Positions 59,026 to 64,000 of a stretch of 64,000 bases of DNA are shown one piece after another. A program made the position numbers and the translations under genes. The notes beneath the pieces were generated by a model. That model saw only the letters and a program-made list of their open reading frames with translations, was not told the origin of the DNA and ran no database searches. Position 1 is the stretch's first letter. Every line of letters begins with the position of its first letter. The stretch is from assembly GCA_016234555.1 (NCBI GenBank), contig JACRBJ010000060.1:1-64000 (forward strand), given 5' to 3'. The DNA comes from Chloroflexota bacterium (GTDB lineage: Bacteria > Chloroflexota > Anaerolineae > Anaerolineales > Villigracilaceae).

Positions 59026-60405
59026 CTAAAACGTCCCATAGATTCCAGGCTGGAAGGCGGCATTCGCAGTGGATGCGATGGATGCCAGAAGGAGAAAAAC
59101 CAGCCACAGGTCATATACAATTTGGCGGGGAATTACAAAACGGTCACGGGCGAATCGATCCACTTGTTTCTGAAACCAGCCACCGACAGGAAACGAGAAC
59201 AACACTCCAGCCGCGAGTGCCAACACGAAGGTCGGCTCGATGATCGGCAGCGGACTGGTCAAGCCAAACGGCAGGATTTTGTATCCCGTCATGTCGCCCA
59301 CAAGTCGCCGCACGAAATCCAGCGCAAAGTCAGGAGTTGGCGAGCGGAAGAATACCCAGCCAACCAGAATCACGCCCAGAGCATAGATATGCTGGATGGG
59401 CGCCCAAGCCGTCCGCAACTTTCGCCCCCACGAAGTAGATTCAAATATCAGCGCGGAGCCGTGAATCAGCCCCCAGATGAGGAAGTTCCGCGTTAAGCCG
59501 TGCCAAAGTCCCGTGAGGGCAAAGACAATCAGAATGTTGATTTGCTGACCAAGCCACTTCAGCCGCCGTCGTTCGAGCGGATAAAAGACATAATCGCGGA
59601 ACCAACTTGAAAGGGAGATATGCCAGCGCCGCCAGAAGTCGCCGATATTTTTGGAGAGGTAGGGAAAGTTGAAATTTTCGATGAAGCGGAGTCCAAGCAT
59701 CCGCCCGACGCCGATCGCCATGTCGGTGTAGCCCGAAAAATCGAAGTAGAGTTGCAGTGCATAACTGAGAATCACCAGCCAGGCAATGTGCGGAAGAATA
59801 ACAGGCGAATCGAGATTGAAGATCGGCATGACCACTTTGGCAAGGGTATCGGCGATCAGGGCTTTTTTTGCAAAGCCGCGAATGAAACGGCGGATGCCTT
59901 CCGCGACATCTTCAGGCGTGACCTGAATGTTCTGGATTTGCTCCCGCAACTGACGATAGCGGGTGATGGGTCCAACGGGGATCTTCGGGAACAACAGCAG
60001 ATAAAACGAAAAGGCGAGGATATCTTTCTCGTATTCCGATTCCTTGCCGTACACCTCGACCAGATAGGCAATCGCCTGAAAGGTGACATAGGAAAGCCCA
60101 AGCGGATATTTGACTCCCGTCCACAGTTTGAAGCCGACCAGCAAGGCGACGTTGACCAGAATCCCCATCCAGAGCAAAAAGAAGGAGAGTCTTCCTCCGC
60201 GCCAGTGGTTGATTCCCCGCCCAAGCAGGTAGGCAAACAGGGTCAGACCCGCCACCAACGGGACATAGGTCAGGTTGCCCCAGGCGTAAAACAGGAGGCT
60301 ACCGACAATGCCAAGGGCAAGTTTTATCCGCTGTGGTGAAAAATAATACGCGGCGATAAAGAGCGGCAGGAAAAGGAAAAGAAAAATGGGGGAATTGAGT
60401 TCCAT
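59026..60405 (-). CDS. AlgI-like MBOAT acyltransferase
   Basis: Membrane-bound O-acyltransferase of 459 residues and about ten to twelve helices. It passes acetyl groups across the membrane for polysaccharide acetylation. Motifs: FPKIPVGPITRYRQL, YFDFSGYTDMAIGVGRMLG, NFPYLSKNIGDFWRRWHISL and the catalytic histidine in ALTGLWHGL. The start at 60405 matches the family; upstream in-frame sequence runs through the 73-bp palindromic element and is not coding. It is first gene behind three tandem GEMM riboswitches, so its expression should follow a cyclic dinucleotide. Confidence 0.93.
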   Translation of the reverse strand: MELNSPIFLFLFLPLFIAAYYFSPQRIKLALGIVGSLLFYAWGNLTYVPLVAGLTLFAYLLGRGINHWRGGRLSFFLLWMGILVNVALLVGFKLWTGVKYPLGLSYVTFQAIAYLVEVYGKESEYEKDILAFSFYLLLFPKIPVGPITRYRQLREQIQNIQVTPEDVAEGIRRFIRGFAKKALIADTLAKVVMPIFNLDSPVILPHIAWLVILSYALQLYFDFSGYTDMAIGVGRMLGLRFIENFNFPYLSKNIGDFWRRWHISLSSWFRDYVFYPLERRRLKWLGQQINILIVFALTGLWHGLTRNFLIWGLIHGSALIFESTSWGRKLRTAWAPIQHIYALGVILVGWVFFRSPTPDFALDFVRRLVGDMTGYKILPFGLTSPLPIIEPTFVLALAAGVLFSFPVGGWFQKQVDRFARDRFVIPRQIVYDLWLVFLLLASIASTANAAFQPGIYGTF

Positions 60406-60495
60406 AAAATTCAACCACCCTTGTTGCGGGATTCCTGTTGCAGGGGCGACAGGCGGCAGGGTTGGCTCATGGACGGGGATTATACCCTGCGGCAC

Positions 60496-60568
60496 TATAC
60501 CGCACTCGGTCACAAATTGCGCTTTCCGTCCTCTAAAAAAGCGCAATTTGTGACCGTGGGTATTATAT
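60496..60568 (-). repeat. 73-bp palindromic element, copy 2
   Basis: The same 19-bp arms as copy 1 (60507-60525 and 60538-60556) and the same flanks in inverted orientation (TATACCGCACT on the left, TGGGTATTATAT on the right). The loop differs. It sits in the leader between the riboswitch array and the MBOAT gene. Confidence 0.88.
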
Positions 60569-60635
60569 GTAACAATAAACCGCCTCCACCCATCAGCACC
60601 CACAGGGCAAGAGAGCTGGTGAACTCCAGAATCAA

Positions 60636-60666
60636 ACAGGGATGATCAACGTTCAATCATCCCTGT
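60636..60666 (-). terminator. terminator-like hairpin downstream of the riboswitch array
   Basis: ACAGGGATGAT pairs with ATCATCCCTGT (11 bp, 9-nt loop). On the minus strand it is followed by TTTGATTC, a weak T run. It begins 15 nt after aptamer 3 and is the obvious expression platform. Confidence 0.65.
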
Positions 60667-60680
60667 AAAAAGATTGCTCT

Positions 60681-60768
60681 TCGGCAGTCTGGCAATCATG
60701 ATCACGAAAAAATAATTTTGTGATTTTAGACCCATGACTTTGCGCCATCAGGTTTTCCTGATTTTGCC
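60681..60768 (-). promoter_or_regulatory. GEMM-I riboswitch, aptamer 3 (leader-proximal to the gene)
   Basis: Minus strand: AAAGGCAAAA opens, P2 is ATCAGG/CCTGAT over an AAAA loop, then the conserved GGCGCAAAGTCATGGGTCTAAA, a P3 stem ATCAC/GTGAT with a long loop, and the closing GACTGCCGA. All conserved blocks of the c-di-GMP-I class are present. The base before the GCAAA core is G, as in c-di-GMP binders. Confidence 0.88.
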
Positions 60769-60770
60769 TT

Positions 60771-60853
60771 TCGGTAGCCGGTCAATCCTGACCACGCTTT
60801 CGCGTTGGTTTTAGATCCCTGACTTTGCGTCACCGTCTTTTGGCGGTTTTGCT
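60771..60853 (-). promoter_or_regulatory. GEMM-I riboswitch, aptamer 2
   Basis: Minus strand: AAGCAAAACC opens, P2 is ACCGCC/GACGGT over AAAA, then GACGCAAAGTCAGGGATCTAAA. P3 is ACCAACGC/GCGTGGT with a GAAA loop, and the closing block is GGCTACCGA. Only a 2-nt gap separates it from aptamer 3. The base before the GCAAA core is A. Confidence 0.88.
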
Positions 60854-60856
60854 TTT

Positions 60857-60934
60857 GTCGGCAGTCTGGCGGTCCTGGCTCAGTTCAGCTTTAGACCCAT
60901 GACTTTGCGCCACCGGGTTTCCCCGGTTTTGCTC
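60857..60934 (-). promoter_or_regulatory. GEMM-I riboswitch, aptamer 1 (promoter-proximal)
   Basis: Minus strand: GAGCAAAACC opens, P2 is ACCGGG/CCCGGT with the typical GAAA tetraloop, then GGCGCAAAGTCATGGGTCTAAA. P3 is GCT/AGC inside GGTC/GACC, and the closing block is GACTGCCGA. The base before the GCAAA core is A. Confidence 0.9.
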
Positions 60935-60951
60935 TTTCTCGGAGCAATTTT

Positions 60952-60980
60952 ATTATTGCACGCGAAGATTAAAATTTCAA
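60952..60980 (-). promoter_or_regulatory. promoter of the riboswitch-MBOAT-AlgJ unit
   Basis: On the minus strand TTGAAA (60980-60975), 17-nt spacer, AATAAT (60957-60952). The predicted RNA start near 60945 is about 10 nt before aptamer 1. Confidence 0.7.
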
Positions 60981-60995
60981 TCACTCAGTTGTTCT

Positions 60996-61034
60996 AAAAA
61001 TCAGCACTTCCGCCGCCAAGAACTGCAGCGGAAG
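60996..61034 (-). terminator. terminator of the efflux operon
   Basis: On the minus strand CTTCCGC pairs with GCGGAAG, followed by TGCTGATTTTTAG. It begins 10 nt after the adaptor gene stop and isolates the riboswitch unit from it. Confidence 0.7.
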
Positions 61035-61043
61035 CATCATTTG

Positions 61044-62156
61044 TTATTGAAAAGTCACTTCAACCGTCATGCCCCATTTCAAGCGCGGATCGGGGTTCTT
61101 GACGGTGATGCGCACGGTGTAAAGGATGTCGCCGCCCTGCTGGGTGTACGCCTGACCGATTTCCGTGATGGTCCCGTTGAGGGTCAATTCGGGGAGGGCG
61201 TCGGGGACGAGGGAGACGGGCTGCCCCTCGCTGAGTTTCACCACTTCAAGCTCGGTCACGTCGGTGGTTTCCACAATCCACTGGCTGAAATCCGCCACGC
61301 TGGCAGCGCGGGTATCGGGAGTCACCTGCTCGCCCGCCTTCACGTTGACCTCTGCCACGACCCCGTCAAACGGGGCGGTGATGATGTAGTTCGAAAGCGT
61401 ATCCTTCGCCGCGTCGAGGTTGGCTTTGGCAAGCGCCAGTTGCTCGGCGTTGGGACCGTCGAGGCTGATCTCGTACTGGTGTTTGGCTTCAGCTTCGGCG
61501 GCAAGGGCGTCATCGTAGGCGGCGCGGATCTCGTCGCGTTCACGAGTTTCCTTTTCCAGGTTACGCAGCGCCTCGTTCAAATCCTCCTCCGCCCTTTCGA
61601 GGTCATCCTTGGCGTCCTTGCGCTTGGAATTATCCTCGTCGAGGTCCTTGAATTTGTCGAATTCCTCCTGCGCGTCCTTTAGGTCTTCGCGGCGGTCTTC
61701 GACAGTGGCTTTGCGATCATCGATGGTCTCCTCGATGTTATCCACATTGAGGTCTTCCCATTCCTTTTCGGCGTCGGCGCGGACGATTTGGGCATCCATA
61801 TAAGCCTGCCAGAGTTTGGCGCGGTCGCCGCTCTCGTTGCGGAGGAGGGTGTCGTAGGCATTCTGGGCAATGACCACTTCAGCCTCCGCCCCACCCGCAT
61901 TCGTCAGGCGGACAAGGACATCTCCCGCCTTGACCGAGTCGCCCGCGCTGACCAAAACTTCCTCCACCACGCCGCGTGCCTGAAAATACAAGTCAGCACC
62001 GAGGATGGGTTCGAGACGACCCTCCGCCACCACCTGATCGGGAGAAACCTCAGCCGCTTGCGTCGGAGTTGCCACTGTGGGTTGTATTCCACACGCGGAA
62101 AGGAACAAGGCAAGGGTGACAATCAATGTAACGAAACACAGGATGTTTTTTTTCAT
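61044..62156 (-). CDS. HlyD/RND-type efflux adaptor lipoprotein
   Basis: The 370-residue product has a lipoprotein signal with lipobox LSAC. The biotinyl-lipoyl-like halves are QARGVVEEVLVSAGDSVKAGD near residue 60 and APFDGVVAEVNVKAGEQVTP near 265. Between them lies a long charged coiled coil (about 100-245). The C-terminal part is beta-rich and ends LKWGMTVEVTF. Such adaptors join ABC or RND pumps. It follows the permease after 43 nt; an ATPase should lie nearby, probably beyond the window. Confidence 0.9.
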   Translation of the reverse strand: MKKNILCFVTLIVTLALFLSACGIQPTVATPTQAAEVSPDQVVAEGRLEPILGADLYFQARGVVEEVLVSAGDSVKAGDVLVRLTNAGGAEAEVVIAQNAYDTLLRNESGDRAKLWQAYMDAQIVRADAEKEWEDLNVDNIEETIDDRKATVEDRREDLKDAQEEFDKFKDLDEDNSKRKDAKDDLERAEEDLNEALRNLEKETRERDEIRAAYDDALAAEAEAKHQYEISLDGPNAEQLALAKANLDAAKDTLSNYIITAPFDGVVAEVNVKAGEQVTPDTRAASVADFSQWIVETTDVTELEVVKLSEGQPVSLVPDALPELTLNGTITEIGQAYTQQGGDILYTVRITVKNPDPRLKWGMTVEVTFQ

Positions 62157-62172
62157 GGGAACCTTCTAGAAT

Positions 62173-62200
62173 TTACAAGTTACGATTTGTGATTTACGAT
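62173..62200. repeat. heptamer tandem array
   Basis: Exactly four units: TTACAAG-TTACGAT-TTGTGAT-TTACGAT. It lies in the gap between the permease and adaptor genes and touches the permease stop codon. Confidence 0.75.
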
Positions 62201-64000
62201 TATTCATACGCCAGCACTTCGCGGATGGTTAATCGCGCGGCGCTTCGGGCGGGGATAATCGAGCCAAGCACCGAAAGTAAAAGTACCAATCCAAGCCAGA
62301 TGGCATAGCCCAAAAATGTAAAAACCACTTTGATCGGCGTTTGGAACACCGCCGTACTGACTATGTCCGAAAGCCCATACGTGAATGGAATGGATACCAC
62401 GATCGCCAGCACGAAGGAGATAAAACCAATGGTCAACCCCTCGGCGATGACGGTTCGCATCACGGCGCGGTCATCGGCGCCGACGGCGCGCATGATGCCG
62501 ATCTCGCGCGTGCGCTCCATGACGTTCATGCCCATCGTGCCGGTCAACCCCATCGCGCCGACGATGGCGGTGAGAACCGCCATGATGAGCAGGAAAATCA
62601 CGAGGATGTCCAAACTCTCCGAAGCAGTATCCATTGTGGACAAGCCCGATTCCGCCTTCCGCACTTTAAATCCCCGCTCGCGGAAGTAGTCGTCCAGCCT
62701 TTCAGCCATCATATCCTGATATTCGCGGTCATGCTGGTCGGCCACAAAGCGGAAGGAATAGGCGCGATTCGCAAGGTGTGTGACCTGCGAAATATATTCG
62801 TACGGCACGTACGCCACAATTCCCTGCTGGTCGACAAACTTGAAGATGCCGACCACTTCCCACGACTCCTCGCGCCCATCAATTTTGATTTGGAGACGGT
62901 CGCCGGGTTTCAGCTTTGGAAATGGGACAAGCGCGGCTTCGCTGATTGTAAGTTTGCGGACATCGTCCTTGCGAATCCAACGCCCCTGAGTGAGCAGCGG
63001 AGAGACCAGCTTGCTCTCGGCAGGCGGCGCAAAGACAAAGGCATTCTCCGCAACCGAGCCGTCGGGATAAAGCAGTTCGATGCTGGTAAACTGCCAGCCT
63101 TCCACGTATTTCACGCCATCCACCTGCAAGCCAAACTGTTCCACTTCGCGCAGGCGGTAGGGCTCATCAAAATTGACCGTCACGTCGTCGCGGAAGTAAT
63201 TTTGAATGTTGCCGATGTAGTCATGCAAAGTCACGCGAACGTTGAAAACGGCGATGAAGATCGCCCCGCCCATTGTCAGCGTGAAGAGGGTCAATGCCAG
63301 GCGCCCATGACGGCGGAAAGTATTTCTTAGGGACAGGATGAACGGGCGCGGAAAATGAACACCACGGTGAGCGAACATGCGCGTGAGGTAGATCAGTAGG
63401 GCGTCGAGCCACGAGACGCGCTCCTGCTTGTGAGGCTTGCTCTCGTCGCCAGCCACGTCGCTGCTGAGCGCGCGCAGCACGGTGATACGCGACCCGCTGA
63501 TGACGGGGGCAAGTCCCGCGATGATCGGCACCAGCAGTCCCACCGCAATTTGAATGAAAAAAGCCATCGGTACAATGCGATAGCCAAGCAGCCTAAACCG
63601 AAGGGTATCTGCAATGAACGAAGACAGCCAGTATGCGCCCACCCCGCCCCCTGGGACCGCAATCAACAAAGCCAGGATGGCAAAGGCCATGATGAGCGTG
63701 AAGTACATCGAAAAGACCTGGTTCCTTCGTCCGCCCACCAGCTTGATGACGCCGATGTGCCGCAGGTGCTGGCTCAACAGGGCGTTCAGCGTGTTGGCAA
63801 TCAACGAACTTGAAAGGAAGACGATCAACACCCCCAACGCCAGCAGGATGCCAAGGATGGCGTTGACCGTATCCCCAAGCGGATGTTTATGCGTTTCGGA
63901 GGAACGGATGCGGCTCACAGTCACGCCATTCTTTTCGAGTTTGTCCTTCAAGTCCCCGCCGACATCGCGGATGTGATTAATATTCTCCCCGTCTTCGGCA
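62200..64000 (-). CDS. MacB/FtsX-type ABC transporter permease (5' end cut by window)
   Basis: The frame is open to the window edge without a stop, so the N-terminus lies beyond 64000; at least 599 residues are visible. An FtsX domain with ALGVLIVFLSSSLIANTLNA and HLRHIGVIKLVGGRR lies first, then a soluble part (about 240-430 of the visible protein), and a second FtsX domain with NVMERTREIGIMRAVGADDR and IPARSAARLTIREVLAYE. Two FtsX domains fit large lipoprotein or macrolide-type exporters. It is transcribed ahead of the HlyD-like adaptor. Confidence 0.92.
   Translation of the reverse strand, partial: AEDGENINHIRDVGGDLKDKLEKNGVTVSRIRSSETHKHPLGDTVNAILGILLALGVLIVFLSSSLIANTLNALLSQHLRHIGVIKLVGGRRNQVFSMYFTLIMAFAILALLIAVPGGGVGAYWLSSFIADTLRFRLLGYRIVPMAFFIQIAVGLLVPIIAGLAPVISGSRITVLRALSSDVAGDESKPHKQERVSWLDALLIYLTRMFAHRGVHFPRPFILSLRNTFRRHGRLALTLFTLTMGGAIFIAVFNVRVTLHDYIGNIQNYFRDDVTVNFDEPYRLREVEQFGLQVDGVKYVEGWQFTSIELLYPDGSVAENAFVFAPPAESKLVSPLLTQGRWIRKDDVRKLTISEAALVPFPKLKPGDRLQIKIDGREESWEVVGIFKFVDQQGIVAYVPYEYISQVTHLANRAYSFRFVADQHDREYQDMMAERLDDYFRERGFKVRKAESGLSTMDTASESLDILVIFLLIMAVLTAIVGAMGLTGTMGMNVMERTREIGIMRAVGADDRAVMRTVIAEGLTIGFISFVLAIVVSIPFTYGLSDIVSTAVFQTPIKVVFTFLGYAIWLGLVLLLSVLGSIIPARSAARLTIREVLAYE

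Noticed and set aside
60406-60603. Longer N-terminus for the MBOAT gene
   Set aside because: It would translate the palindromic repeat; MBOAT homology begins at 60405.
60681-60934. Three repeated blocks looked like a short CRISPR or direct-repeat array
   Set aside because: The units match GEMM-I aptamers with compensating stem changes; spacing and structure do not fit CRISPR.

Overview
The window looks like a chromosomal segment of a Chloroflexota bacterium, probably Anaerolineae. This is inferred from the mix of genes, not from a marker gene: a SufCBD-SufS-SufU system, STAND/WD40 signalling proteins, a MoxR-DUF58-DUF4129-DUF4350 cluster, many GT-C membrane proteins, and few Shine-Dalgarno sites at some genes. 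No rRNA is present. The only tRNA is tRNA-His, directly downstream of hisS.

Layout. 0-2.3 kb: a Cys-rich membrane protein of unknown function and an IS110-family element whose long non-coding end is where a bridge RNA would lie. 2.3-7.5 kb: tRNA-His/hisS, a PflX-like radical SAM protein, and a four-gene run of small-molecule enzymes (methyltransferase, cyclase family, PIG-L deacetylase, DinB-like). 7.5-12.5 kb: a membrane STAND NTPase followed by a membrane-anchored 15-repeat WD40 protein. 12.5-20.2 kb: the iron-sulfur assembly locus, sufC-sufB-sufD-X-sufS-sufU-Rieske, transcribed divergently from sufR and a MIP18-family gene, with two near-consensus promoters back to back. 20.2-25.3 kb: an XRE-cupin regulator, then an Lrp-type regulator, tyrosine phenol-lyase, a PanB-like enzyme and an unrecognised 420-residue protein, with a strong hairpin in each intergenic gap. 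25.5-36.5 kb: an SLC13 permease, tgt, a lipoprotein, a YbaK deacylase, rel (ppGpp), a GT-C protein, a possible structured RNA, a DUF1540 protein, a TrmH-type methyltransferase and a CDF-like transporter. 36.5-42.1 kb: a MoxR/DUF58 cluster. 42-53.5 kb: a secreted LRR protein, a GT39-like protein, htpG, a sensor diguanylate cyclase and queA. 53.5-58 kb: a beta-CASP nuclease, an AT-rich UvrD-like helicase, DUF2905 and ruvB. 58-61 kb: an AlgI/AlgJ-like polysaccharide acetylation pair. 61-64 kb: an efflux adaptor and an ABC permease cut by the window end.

The most striking find is at 60.68-60.93 kb on the minus strand: three complete GEMM-I (cyclic-di-GMP class I) riboswitch aptamers in tandem, with a promoter upstream and a terminator-like hairpin downstream, leading into the AlgI/AlgJ-like operon. 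The base just before the conserved GCAAA core is A in the first two aptamers and G in the third. That position separates c-di-GMP from cGAMP sensing in this family, so the array may read two second messengers. A sensor diguanylate cyclase with an intact active site and inhibitory site is encoded 8 kb away.

Other genome-level signals are a 73-bp palindromic element present twice in opposite orientation, a family of GTAGGGGC hairpins, heptamer/octamer tandem arrays similar in design to cyanobacterial STRRs (one lies inside queA and could shift its frame), and at least eight genes whose -10 box sits 6-7 nt before the start codon, which points to leaderless mRNAs.
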